Assembly (NCBI GenBank): GCA_027485815.1
Contig: JAIXQE010000207.1
Location: forward strand, 1 to 64,000
Source: Opitutaceae bacterium
Lineage (GTDB): Bacteria; Verrucomicrobiota; Verrucomicrobiia; Opitutales; Opitutaceae
Length of the DNA: 64,000 nucleotides
Direction of reading: 5' to 3'
The position numbers were made by a program, and so were the translations under genes. A model generated the notes under the pieces. It was given only the letters and a program-made list of their open reading frames with translations. It was not told the origin of the DNA and searched no databases. Below, one piece after another: positions 20,639-30,199 of the stretch (positions are counted from its first letter, which is position 1; each line of letters begins with the position of its first letter).

Positions 20639-21158
20639 AACGCGCCGCGTGGGCCGCGGCGACCGCCAGGTACTTCTCCGCCCAGCCGCGCAGGGCGTCC
20701 TGTTCCGCGGAGCTGAGGCTACGGACCACGCGGGCCGGGGACCCGAGCACCATCGAGCCAGGGGGACAGGTGAAGCGCGGCGGCACCAACGCGTTTGCCC
20801 CGACGATGCTGCGCGCGCCGATCGAAGCCCCGTCGAGGAGCGTGGAGCCCATCCCGATCAGGCACTCGTCCTCGACGGTGCAGGCGTGGACGATCGCGCC
20901 GTGCCCGACCGTGCACCAGTTCCCGATGAGGGCGTCGCGGTCGTCCGCGAGGTGCACGACCACGTTGTCCTGCAGGTTGGTGCCGGCGCCGACGCGGATC
21001 CGGGCGATGTCCCCCCGCAGGACCGCCCCGTAGAAGACGCTCGCGCGCTCCCCCAGCTCGACGTCTCCGATCACCGTCGCGTTGGGCGCGACGAAGAGGG
21101 CGGCCGCGACCTGCGGCTCGCGGGCAAGGTGACGTTCCAGCCTCTCCTGCACGGTCAT
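20604..21158 (-). CDS. Gamma-carbonic-anhydrase-like hexapeptide-repeat protein
   Basis: Left-handed beta-helix hexapeptide repeats (ATVIGDVELGERASVFYGAVLRGDIARIRVGAGTNLQDNVVVHL...GNWCTVGHGAIVHACTVEDECLIGMGSTLLDGASIG). Confidence 0.87.
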   Translation of the reverse strand: MTVQERLERHLAREPQVAAALFVAPNATVIGDVELGERASVFYGAVLRGDIARIRVGAGTNLQDNVVVHLADDRDALIGNWCTVGHGAIVHACTVEDECLIGMGSTLLDGASIGARSIVGANALVPPRFTCPPGSMVLGSPARVVRSLSSAEQDALRGWAEKYLAVAAAHAARFSRPPRPAGPA

Positions 21159-21223
21159 CGCAGGAAGTTCTCGCCGGCGCGCCCCCGGGGCGCAAGCTCC
21201 CTCCCAACCCCGCCCTCGCGCTC

Positions 21224-22552
21224 ATGGACGTCCTCCTCAACCTCCTCCGCGGCCTCTTCGGCATGGCCGTGCTGCTGTCGGTGATCTATCTGCTCAGCGA
21301 GAACCGGCGGGCCATCAGCTGGCGCACCGTGGGGATGGCGATCGTGCTGCAGTTCACCTTCGCCGCGCTGGTGCTGTACTTCAGCCCGGCGCGCGCCGCG
21401 ATCGAGTGGGTCGGGGCCCGCTTCATCGACCTGCTCGCCTTCACCAACGCCGGCGTCTCCCTGCTCTTCGGCTCCCTCGCCGACAAGTCGAAGCACGGGG
21501 TGGTCTTCGCGGTGATGATCCTGCCTTCGATCATCTTCTTCTCCGCCCTCTCCTCGCTGCTCTACTACCTCGGGATCCTGCAGCGGGTCGTCTATGCCTT
21601 CGCTTGGGTGATGTCGAAGACGCTGCGCCTCTCGGGCGCCGAGACCCTCAGCGCCTCCGCGAACATCTTCCTCGGCCAGACCGAGGCGCCCTTCCTCGTG
21701 AAGCCGTACCTCGCCGGGATGACCCGCTCCGAGATGCTCACGATCATGGTGGGCGGGATGGCCACCATCGCCGGTGCCGTCATGATGGCGTACATCGCCT
21801 TCCTCGGCGGCGACGACCCGAAGCAGCAGATGCTCTTCGCGACCCACCTCATCACCGCCTCGGTCATCAACGCCCCCGCCGGGCTGATGATCGCGAAGAT
21901 GCTCGTGCCGCAGACGGAGCCCGTGGACCACAAGCTGGCCATCTCCAAGGAGAAGCTGGGCTGCAACGCCGTCGACGCCGTCTGCCTCGGGACCACCGAG
22001 GGCCTGAAGCTTGCGGTCAACGTCGGCGCGATGCTGATCGCCTTCACCGCGCTGGTGACGATGGTCAACGCGATCCTCGGCTGGATCGGCACCCCGGGTA
22101 CCCTCCTCCTCGGCGAGACGCGGTTCTCGTACCCAGGCCTCAACGCGTGGGTGAACAGCGTCACGGGCGGCGCCTTCCCCGGCTTCTCCCTGGAATTCCT
22201 GTTCGGCGTACTCTACGCCCCGGTGGCCTGGCTGATCGGCATCGACCACGGGCAACTCCTGCAGTCGGGGGCGCTGCTCGGCACGCGCACGGTCCTGAAC
22301 GAGTTCATCGCCTTCCAGCAACTGGGCGCGCTGAAGGCTTCCGGCGCCTTCCCGGATCCGCGGTCGGCGATCATCCTCACCTACGCGATGTGCGGTTTCG
22401 CCAACATCGTCTCCATCGGCATCCAGATCGGCGGCATCGGGGCCCTCGCCCCGGAGCAACGCACCAACCTCGCCCAGCTCGGAGTCCGCGCGATGATTGG
22501 CGGGACCGTGGCCTGTTACCTCTCCGCCTGCGTCGCCAGCATCTTGGTCTGA
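21224..22552 (+). CDS. NupC-family concentrative nucleoside transporter
   Basis: ANIFLGQTEAPFLVKPYLAGMTRSEMLTIMVGGMATIAGAVMMAYI; YAMCGFANIVSIGIQIGGIGALAPEQR. Confidence 0.93.
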   Translation: MDVLLNLLRGLFGMAVLLSVIYLLSENRRAISWRTVGMAIVLQFTFAALVLYFSPARAAIEWVGARFIDLLAFTNAGVSLLFGSLADKSKHGVVFAVMILPSIIFFSALSSLLYYLGILQRVVYAFAWVMSKTLRLSGAETLSASANIFLGQTEAPFLVKPYLAGMTRSEMLTIMVGGMATIAGAVMMAYIAFLGGDDPKQQMLFATHLITASVINAPAGLMIAKMLVPQTEPVDHKLAISKEKLGCNAVDAVCLGTTEGLKLAVNVGAMLIAFTALVTMVNAILGWIGTPGTLLLGETRFSYPGLNAWVNSVTGGAFPGFSLEFLFGVLYAPVAWLIGIDHGQLLQSGALLGTRTVLNEFIAFQQLGALKASGAFPDPRSAIILTYAMCGFANIVSIGIQIGGIGALAPEQRTNLAQLGVRAMIGGTVACYLSACVASILV

Positions 22553-22659
22553 CGGCGTCCAAGGGCCGGCTCCCGCCGGGAATGCGCTTGCCCCCGCCGG
22601 GCTAAACTGCGGCTTTCGACGCGGCCCAGCGGCCCCCTTCCGCGGGCACCCCAACCGCC

Positions 22660-25647
22660 ATGACCGCCGTGCCTCGCCTTGTCCTGTTCCTGTTGCTCGG
22701 CCTTGCCGCCGCCGTTCGCCCGGCCGCCGCGCAGGCCACCCTCACGGGTACCGTCACCAACTCCGCCACCGGTGCCGTCCTCGAGGGCGCCCGGGTGCAG
22801 CTCAAGGGGTCCACCCTCGAGACGACCACCGACAACCTGGGCGCGTACCGCCTCGAGGGTCTGCCCGCCGGGGAGGTGGTGGTACTCGTCACGTACACCG
22901 GACTCTCCCCCGCGGAGGGGGCGGCCACGCTGGGCGCCTCCGGCGTGGTCCGGCGCGACGTCGGCCTGACCGCCGAGATCTACCGGATGAGCCGCTTCGT
23001 CGTGGGCAGCGAACGCGAGGGTAACGCCAAGGCCATCACGCTGCAGCGGATCTCCGACGGCGTGAAGAACGTGGTCTCCGCCGACGCCTTCGGCGCCCTT
23101 GCGGGAAACCCGGCCGACCTCGCCGCCCGCCTCCCCGGGATCGAGGGTGAGTCGGTCGGGGGCGACAACCGCTACCTGCGCATCCGCGGCCTCAGCCAGA
23201 ACCTCAGCACGATCACCCAGGACGGGAACCGCCTCGCCGACGCCGGCTCGGCCGGCTCCACCCGCGAGTTCCAGTTCCAGACCGTCAGCGCCGACTCGAT
23301 CGAGCGGATCGAGGTCACGAAGTCGCCGACGCCGGACATGGACGGCGACTCGATCGGCGGGGCGGTGAACCTCGTCACCAAGAGCGCGTTCGACAGCTCA
23401 CCCGAGCGGCGCATCCGCGGCTCGCTCGGTGCGATCTGGCGCGCCCGCGATCCCCGGGACCGGCCGCGCACCGGAGCCTCGCTCTCCTACTCCGAGGTGT
23501 TCGGCGGGCGCATCGGCGTTTCCGTGAACCTCGCCTACCGGCCTCACGGCTCGATCATCGACGTCTCCAGCCAGGCCCACCAGCAACTGCCGAACGACGT
23601 CGCCGGCCCCGCCTACACCTACCAGTACCAGATCCAGGACTTCAACAACGTCCGCACCCGTTCCGGCGCGGGCGTGAAGCTCGATTACAAGCTGACGGAC
23701 CAGGCGCGGCTCTTCGCCAACTGGCAGTACGCCAAGCACACCGAGCACACCAGCAACAGCCAGGTCACCTGGCAGACGAATCAGGCCGTCGCCACCCGCG
23801 ACGCCGCCGGCGCGCTCACGGGCACGGGCGGCATCATCCCGGGCTACACCGATGACGAGACCCGCGTCCGCGGCGTCGCGGCCAGCACGGTCGCGATCGC
23901 CTCGCTCGCCAACTACAAGCTCGGCGCGACCAACTCGCTCAACCTCGGCGGGGTGCACCGCCACCCGGGCTGGAACCTCGAGTATGACGTCTACGCCTCC
24001 CAGTCGAAGGCCGACTACCCGGGCAACAACACCTTCACCTACACGGCCCGCAACGTCGGCTTCACCCTGCGGCGCAACCACCGGCTCTTCCCGGACGTCC
24101 AGCAGACCGAGGGGGCCGACTGGACGAAGCTGGAGAGCTACACCGACAACCTCTACTCCAGCGCGCGGATGGTCGGCTGGGATGCCTACCAAGGCGCGGC
24201 GGTAAACTACCGCCGAAGCTTCACCGCGCCGGTCCCGGCCTACCTCAAGGCGGGCCTCCGCTGGCGCCGGCAGACGCGCAACCTCGACAACACGCCCTAC
24301 AACACCGTGTACGTCGGTCCGGACGGCGTGATGGGTCCGAACCCGGCGACCGGCCGCAACGACGACAACCTCGCGCAGTTCGGCCTCGCCAACCGGCCTT
24401 TCCCGGACACGGAGCTGGGACGCTACGGGGCGGTCCCGCTTCCGGCGTTCCAGGCCGACGGGCGCGCGTTCAACCTCGACCGGGCCATCGCCGCCAACCC
24501 GACCCACTTCCGGCGCCAGCTCGCGACCGACCTGCAGACCGAACTCACCGGCAACCAGCAGTTCGAGGAACAGATCCGCGCCGCCTACCTGATGGGCAAC
24601 CTGCGCTTGGGGCAGTTCTCGGTCCTCGGCGGCGTCCGCGTGGAGTTCACGGAAACGGACGGCGAGGGTGCACTGCAGGTCATCACGCCCGAGGAGCGCG
24701 CGCGCCGCACCGCCTGGGGCACCGCGCCACTGACGGATGCGGAAACCACCCGCCGCGTGCGGGAGGAGTTCGGTCGTCGGCAGACCCGCTCCGGCGATTA
24801 CCAGAGCGTCTTCCCCGGAGTCCACCTGCGCTACCAGTTCACGCCCAACCTGCTCACGCGACTCAGCTATTCCACCAGCATCGGTCGTCCCAACGTCGGC
24901 CAGCTTATCCCGCGGACCACCGTCAACTACGAGAACCAGACGGTCTCCACCAGCAATCCGGGCCTCTTGCCGCAGACGGCGGACAACTTCGACCTCACGA
25001 CGGAGCTCTACTTCGAGCCCGCGGGCATGCTGACGGTCGGCGTCTTCCTGAAGGAGATCAAAAAGTTCATCTACACCGCCGGCGGCACGACGATCGCCTC
25101 GGGCACCGACAACGGCTTCGGCGGCGAGTACGCGGGTTACGCGCTGACCACGCAGTACAACGGCGGCTTCGCGAAGGTGAAGGGCATCGAGATCGGCTAC
25201 AATCAGCAGTTCACCTTCCTGCCGGGCTGGATGAGTGGCTTAGGCGCCTACGCCAACGTCACGCGGATGCAGGCGGAGGGAAACTACGGCACGGGCAGCG
25301 CCATCGCCCTCGCGCCCAACCCGCGCGTCGCCGGCTTCAATCCGTTCATCGCCAACGTCGGCGTCTCCTACATCCGCCGCCAGCTCAACCTTCGCGTGCA
25401 GTACAGCTACCTCGGCCGCTACCTCGTCGGATTCAACGCCAACGAGTCGCGCGCCACCTACGCGGCCGCGCGGCCGACGGTCGACGTCAAGACGCTCTAC
25501 AACCTCACGCGGAACTACAGCGTCTACCTCGACATCACGAACGTGCTGATGAACCCGGACCGGGAACGCCAGTTCGGCTACGGGCGGCCGCAGGTCACGC
25601 ACCTGATGGTGCCCCAGGTGTTCTTCGGCGTGAACGGACGCTGGTGA
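22660..25647 (+). CDS. TonB-dependent receptor with N-terminal carboxypeptidase-regulatory-like domain
   Basis: TLTGTVTNSATGAVLEGARVQLKGSTLETTTDNLGAYRLEGLPAGEVVVLV; plug domain RIEVTKSPTPDMDGDSIGGAVNLVTKSAF; terminal barrel strand. Confidence 0.93.
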   Translation: MTAVPRLVLFLLLGLAAAVRPAAAQATLTGTVTNSATGAVLEGARVQLKGSTLETTTDNLGAYRLEGLPAGEVVVLVTYTGLSPAEGAATLGASGVVRRDVGLTAEIYRMSRFVVGSEREGNAKAITLQRISDGVKNVVSADAFGALAGNPADLAARLPGIEGESVGGDNRYLRIRGLSQNLSTITQDGNRLADAGSAGSTREFQFQTVSADSIERIEVTKSPTPDMDGDSIGGAVNLVTKSAFDSSPERRIRGSLGAIWRARDPRDRPRTGASLSYSEVFGGRIGVSVNLAYRPHGSIIDVSSQAHQQLPNDVAGPAYTYQYQIQDFNNVRTRSGAGVKLDYKLTDQARLFANWQYAKHTEHTSNSQVTWQTNQAVATRDAAGALTGTGGIIPGYTDDETRVRGVAASTVAIASLANYKLGATNSLNLGGVHRHPGWNLEYDVYASQSKADYPGNNTFTYTARNVGFTLRRNHRLFPDVQQTEGADWTKLESYTDNLYSSARMVGWDAYQGAAVNYRRSFTAPVPAYLKAGLRWRRQTRNLDNTPYNTVYVGPDGVMGPNPATGRNDDNLAQFGLANRPFPDTELGRYGAVPLPAFQADGRAFNLDRAIAANPTHFRRQLATDLQTELTGNQQFEEQIRAAYLMGNLRLGQFSVLGGVRVEFTETDGEGALQVITPEERARRTAWGTAPLTDAETTRRVREEFGRRQTRSGDYQSVFPGVHLRYQFTPNLLTRLSYSTSIGRPNVGQLIPRTTVNYENQTVSTSNPGLLPQTADNFDLTTELYFEPAGMLTVGVFLKEIKKFIYTAGGTTIASGTDNGFGGEYAGYALTTQYNGGFAKVKGIEIGYNQQFTFLPGWMSGLGAYANVTRMQAEGNYGTGSAIALAPNPRVAGFNPFIANVGVSYIRRQLNLRVQYSYLGRYLVGFNANESRATYAAARPTVDVKTLYNLTRNYSVYLDITNVLMNPDRERQFGYGRPQVTHLMVPQVFFGVNGRW

Positions 25648-27080
25648 AGCCGGCACGACGGGTCTGCTGGTGGGCGGCCTGGCTCGGGGTGGCCTACGCG
25701 GTCCCGGCGACCGGCGCCGCTCCGGTGCCGGCGCCGAACGTCCTGCTGATCGTGGCCGACGACCTGCGGTCCGACGTGCCCGGATTCGCCGGGGGCCGCG
25801 AGGCGCGCACGCCCCACCTCGACGCCCTGGCCCGCGGCGGCACCGTGTTCACCCGCGCAGCGTGCAGCTATCCCATCTGCCACGTGAGCCGGTCGGAGCT
25901 CCTCTCCGGCCAACTCGCGCTCGGCCGGCCCGGACCGGGTGCCCCGGGCGGTCCCGTCGCCTTCGACCCGGCCACGCCGCTGCTCCCGACGCTGCTCGCC
26001 CGCGCCGGCTGGCACACGGTGCACGCCGGCAAATGGCACGTCTCCGGCACGCCCGCGCAGCGCGGCTTCCGCGAGACGGCCGGAATTTTCAGCGGCGGGG
26101 GCGGGGCGGGGAAACCCGGCTCCGTCGAGCGCACGCCCACCGGCCGCGAGGTGACCGGCTACCGCGGCTGGACCTTCAAGGATGAGGCGGGGCACGCCCG
26201 ACCGGAACTCGGGGTGGGCCTGACCCCGGAGACCGACCGCATCATCACCAGCCGGGCGGCGGAGGTGCTCCGCCGGCCGCGGGACCGTCCCTTTTTCCTG
26301 CAGGTTAACCTCACCGCGCCGCACGACCCGCTGCTCGAGCCGCCGGGGAGTCACCGCGGCCCGGAACCGGAGCTCCCGGCGAACTTCCGGCCGGCGCCCG
26401 CGTTCGAGACCGGGAACACGGGGGGGCGCGACGAGCGCATCGTCCCCGCCCCGCGGACCGCCGCGGCCGTGCGCGCCGAACGCGAGCTCTACTTCCGGCT
26501 CGTCGCGGAAGTGGATCGCAACGTGGGCGAACTGCTCGCGGCGCTCAGCGCCGCCGGGCTCCGCGAAAGGACGCTGGTCCTCTTCACCAGCGACAACGGG
26601 CTCGCCCTCGGCAGCCACGGACTGATGGGCAAGCAGAACCAGTACGAACACTCGTTCAACGTGCCCCTGGTGCTCGCCGGCCCGGGGATTCCCGCCGGTC
26701 GCCGGCTCGCCGCCCAATGCTACCTGCGCGACCTGTACCCCACCCTCTGCGACCTGCTCGGACTTCCCCTCCCGGCCGCCCTCGACGGCCGCAGCCTCGC
26801 GCCCGTGCTCCGCGGCGAACGGACGGAAGTCCACGAGGCCGTCTTCGGCTATTTCACCGACACGCAGCGGATGATCCGCACGAGCGACGGCTGGAAACTG
26901 ATCTGGTACCCGGCGCTCCAGCGGACGGAGCTGTTCCAGCTCCCCGAGGATCCGCACGAGCTGCGCGACCTTGCCGCCGAGCCGGCCCACGCCGCCCGTC
27001 TCACCGATCTCCGTGCGCGCCTCGCCGCCTGGCAACACGACCATCGCGATGCCGCGGCGCCCGCCGTTGCCCACCCGTGA
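25644..27080 (+). CDS. Secreted sulfatase (alkaline-phosphatase superfamily), variant active-site motif CHVSR
   Basis: NVLLIVADDLRSDVPGF; SYPICHVSRSELLSGQ; HAGKWHVSG; LFTSDNGLALGSHGLMGKQNQYE; GTG start overlaps previous stop (GTGA). Confidence 0.9.
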   Translation: MKPARRVCWWAAWLGVAYAVPATGAAPVPAPNVLLIVADDLRSDVPGFAGGREARTPHLDALARGGTVFTRAACSYPICHVSRSELLSGQLALGRPGPGAPGGPVAFDPATPLLPTLLARAGWHTVHAGKWHVSGTPAQRGFRETAGIFSGGGGAGKPGSVERTPTGREVTGYRGWTFKDEAGHARPELGVGLTPETDRIITSRAAEVLRRPRDRPFFLQVNLTAPHDPLLEPPGSHRGPEPELPANFRPAPAFETGNTGGRDERIVPAPRTAAAVRAERELYFRLVAEVDRNVGELLAALSAAGLRERTLVLFTSDNGLALGSHGLMGKQNQYEHSFNVPLVLAGPGIPAGRRLAAQCYLRDLYPTLCDLLGLPLPAALDGRSLAPVLRGERTEVHEAVFGYFTDTQRMIRTSDGWKLIWYPALQRTELFQLPEDPHELRDLAAEPAHAARLTDLRARLAAWQHDHRDAAAPAVAHP

Positions 27081-30000
27081 TGCGCCGCGCCGCGATTCTC
27101 CTCTCCCTGCTCGCCGCCGCGGCGTCCCCGGCGGCTCAGGAACCGCTGGATTACGATCGCGACGTCCGGCCCCTGCTGTCCGACCGCTGCTTCAAGTGCC
27201 ACGGTCCCGACGCGGCCGCGCGGCGCGGGAAGTTCCGCCTCGATGTCCGCGAGGACGCCGTGGCCCCTCGCGACGGCATCGTCCGCCTCGCGCCGGGGCG
27301 GCCGGACGAGAGCGAGGTGCTGCTGCGGATCCTCTCCCCCCACGCCGACGAGATGATGCCCCCGCCCGGGGACGGCGGGCGGCCGCTTACCCCCGCCGAG
27401 CAGGCCCTCGTCCGGCGGTGGATCGCCGAGGGTGCACCGTATGCGCCGCACTGGTCGCTGGTCCCGCCCCGCCGCGCCCCGCCTCCGACCACCCGCGACG
27501 CCGCGTGGCCCGTCCACGACCTCGATCGCTTCGTGCTCGCCCGGCTCGAGCGCGAGGGCCTGGCCCCGGCCCCCGTCGCGGCCCCGGCCACGCTCCTCCG
27601 CCGGGTCAGCCTCGACCTCACGGGGCTGCCGCCCACCCCGGCGGATCTCGACCGCTTCCTCGCCGATCCCTCGCCGGCGGCCTACGCCCGCGAGGTCGAC
27701 CGGCTGCTCGCCTCCCCCTCCTTCGGCGAACGGATGGCGGTCGACTGGCTCGATGCCGCGCGCTACGCGGACACCAACGGCTTCTTCCGCGACAACGCGC
27801 GGCAGGCCTGGCCGTGGCGCGACTGGGTGGTGGACGCCTTCAACCGGAACCTGCCGTTCGACCAGTTCACGATCGAGCAGCTCGCGGGCGACCTGTTGCC
27901 TGAGCCCACGCCGGCGCAGCGGATCGCCACGGGCTTCAACCGCAATCACGGGGTGAGCGGCGAGACCGGCATCATCGATGAGGAGTACCGCGTCGAGTAC
28001 GTGGCCGACCGCGTCGAGACCACCGCGACCGTCTGGCTGGGCCTGACCCTCGGCTGCGCGCGCTGCCACGACCACAAGTACGACCCGCTTTCGCAGCGGG
28101 ACTACTTCCGGCTCTTCGCCTACTTCAACTCGGGCGTCGAGCGGGGCCTCGTGAGCCCGGATGACCCCCCGCCCGTGCTCGACGTCACCACCCCCGCGCA
28201 ACGCACCCGGCTGGAGGAACTCCGCACGGCCCGCACCACGGCGGAACGCGAGTTCCAGGCTCGGCTCCTTCCCGCCCGGGACGCGCAGGCAGCGTGGGCC
28301 CAGCGGGCCGGCGCCGAGTTGGTCGCCCCGGCGGACTCCCCGCTGGTCCGCCACGACTTCGAACCGTCCGCCGCGGACGCCGGTTCCTCCGGCCCGCGCA
28401 TCCAGGGCTACCTCAACCACGAGGCGGGCGTGGTCGGGGAGGGCGCGATCTTCGACGGCACGCAGCACATCGAATTTCCCGCCGCCGTGCCGCTGACCGC
28501 AGATCAACCCTGGACGATCAGCCTCTGGGTGCGCCCCTCCAACGCGCTGGTCTGCGTGCTGGCGAAGATCGAGCCGGAGGGGGACCGCCGCGGCCTCGAG
28601 ATCCTGTGGGCCAAGGGCCAGGTCCAGGTCAACCTCGTCGACCGCTGGGTCGCCAGCGCGCTGGAGGTGCACACCCGCGATCCGGTGCGCCGGGGCGATT
28701 GGACCCACCTGGTCGTGACCTATGACGCCAGCCGCCGCGCCTCCGGGCTGCGAATCTACGCGGACGGCCGGGAGGCGCCCGTGCAGGTCGTGCGGGACAA
28801 TCTCTCCGGCTCGGCGGCCAACGAACACCCGCTGCGCCTGGGCCGCCGGGACAGCGGCCTCGGCTACTACGGGCAGATGGATCAGTTCCGCCTGCTGGGG
28901 CGGGCCGTCGCGCCCGGCGAGATTCGGCAATGGTACTGGGGCGAACGGCTCACGCGGATCCTCGCGCTGGAACCTGCCGCCCGGGACGCCCGCGCCCGCG
29001 AGCTGGTCACCGACTGCTTTGTGGAACGGGAGGGAGGAACCGGCTTGCGGTCCGCCCACGCTGCCGCCGCCCGCGCCCGCGCCGCCGAGGAGGAATTCCG
29101 CGCCGGCCTGCCCAAGACCCTCGTGATGCAGGAATCCGCCCAGCCCCGGAAGACCCACGTGCTCGGCCGCGGCCAGTATGACGCTCCCGGCGAGGAGGTG
29201 ACGCCCGGGGTGCCCGCAGTCCTGCCGCCCCTGCCGGAGCAGGCCCCGGCGAACCGCCTTGGGCTGGCACGATGGCTGGTGCAGCCCGGCCATCCGCTCA
29301 CCGCCCGAGTGGCCGTCAACCGGCTCTGGGCGCTCTGCTTCGGCGAGGGCCTCGTGAATACCCCGAACGACTTCGGGGCGCAGGGCGCGCTCCCCACGCA
29401 TCCCGAGCTGCTCGACTGGCTGGCGACCCGCTACGTGGCCTCCGGGTGGGACACCAAGGCGCTGCTGCGCCTGCTCGTGACCAGCGCCACCTACCGCCAG
29501 AGCTCCGTCGCCCCGCCCGCGCTCCGCTCACGCGATCCAGCGAACCAGCTGCTCGGCCGCGCGCCGAGTTTCCGGCTCCCGGCGGAGATGATCCGCGACC
29601 AGGCCCTCGCCGTTGCCGGCCTGCTGGTGGACCGGCGCGGTGGTCCTCCGGTCCGCCCCTTCCAGCCGCCGGGCCTCTGGGAAGCCGTCTCCTACAATGG
29701 AGAGCTTTCCTACGAGGTGGACCCGGGCGAGGGTCGCTGGCGGCGATCCCTGTACACCTTCTGGAAGCGCACCGCTCCTCCGCCCGCGATCCAGATCCTG
29801 GATGGTCCCACTCGCGAAACCTGCGTGGTCTCGCGGCCGCGCACCAACACCCCCCTGCAGGCCCTGCTCCTCCTGAACGACGAGGGCTACGTCGAGGCCG
29901 CCCGCGGGCTCGCCGCCCGGGTGCTGGCTCCGCCCGGGCGGACGGAACACGCGCGCGGCACGGAACTCTTCCGCCTGGTCCTGGCCCGGTCTCCCGCGCC

Positions 30001-30196
30001 CGAGGAGACCACCGCCCTCGAAGGACTCCTCGCACGCCAACGGGAACGCTTCAGCCGGGATCCCGCCGCCGCGCGTCGCCTGGTCTCCGTGGGCGCTGCG
30101 CCCGCCGGACAGGACCTTGATCCCGTGGAGCTCGCCGCGTGGACCACCGTCGCCCAGACCGTGCTGAACCTCGACGAGGCGCTCACCCGCCGCTGA
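27080..30196 (+). CDS. PSD1/PSCyt1 planctomycete-type cytochrome + DUF1549/DUF1553 protein with LamG/concanavalin-like insertion
   Basis: LDYDRDVRPLLSDRCFKCHGPDAAARRGKFRLD; second CxxCH GCARCHDHKYDPLSQRDYF; DUF1553 RVAVNRLWALCFGEGLVNTPNDFGAQGALPTHPELLDWLA; LamG-like region about 28340-28970; TGATG overlap with upstream gene. Confidence 0.92.
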   Translation: MRRAAILLSLLAAAASPAAQEPLDYDRDVRPLLSDRCFKCHGPDAAARRGKFRLDVREDAVAPRDGIVRLAPGRPDESEVLLRILSPHADEMMPPPGDGGRPLTPAEQALVRRWIAEGAPYAPHWSLVPPRRAPPPTTRDAAWPVHDLDRFVLARLEREGLAPAPVAAPATLLRRVSLDLTGLPPTPADLDRFLADPSPAAYAREVDRLLASPSFGERMAVDWLDAARYADTNGFFRDNARQAWPWRDWVVDAFNRNLPFDQFTIEQLAGDLLPEPTPAQRIATGFNRNHGVSGETGIIDEEYRVEYVADRVETTATVWLGLTLGCARCHDHKYDPLSQRDYFRLFAYFNSGVERGLVSPDDPPPVLDVTTPAQRTRLEELRTARTTAEREFQARLLPARDAQAAWAQRAGAELVAPADSPLVRHDFEPSAADAGSSGPRIQGYLNHEAGVVGEGAIFDGTQHIEFPAAVPLTADQPWTISLWVRPSNALVCVLAKIEPEGDRRGLEILWAKGQVQVNLVDRWVASALEVHTRDPVRRGDWTHLVVTYDASRRASGLRIYADGREAPVQVVRDNLSGSAANEHPLRLGRRDSGLGYYGQMDQFRLLGRAVAPGEIRQWYWGERLTRILALEPAARDARARELVTDCFVEREGGTGLRSAHAAAARARAAEEEFRAGLPKTLVMQESAQPRKTHVLGRGQYDAPGEEVTPGVPAVLPPLPEQAPANRLGLARWLVQPGHPLTARVAVNRLWALCFGEGLVNTPNDFGAQGALPTHPELLDWLATRYVASGWDTKALLRLLVTSATYRQSSVAPPALRSRDPANQLLGRAPSFRLPAEMIRDQALAVAGLLVDRRGGPPVRPFQPPGLWEAVSYNGELSYEVDPGEGRWRRSLYTFWKRTAPPPAIQILDGPTRETCVVSRPRTNTPLQALLLLNDEGYVEAARGLAARVLAPPGRTEHARGTELFRLVLARSPAPEETTALEGLLARQRERFSRDPAAARRLVSVGAAPAGQDLDPVELAAWTTVAQTVLNLDEALTRR

Positions 30197-30199
30197 CCG

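Noticed and set aside
26849-29401. 850-aa minus-strand ORF opposite the PSD1 gene
   Set aside because: Shadow ORF of the PSD1 coding sequence with no recognisable motifs.
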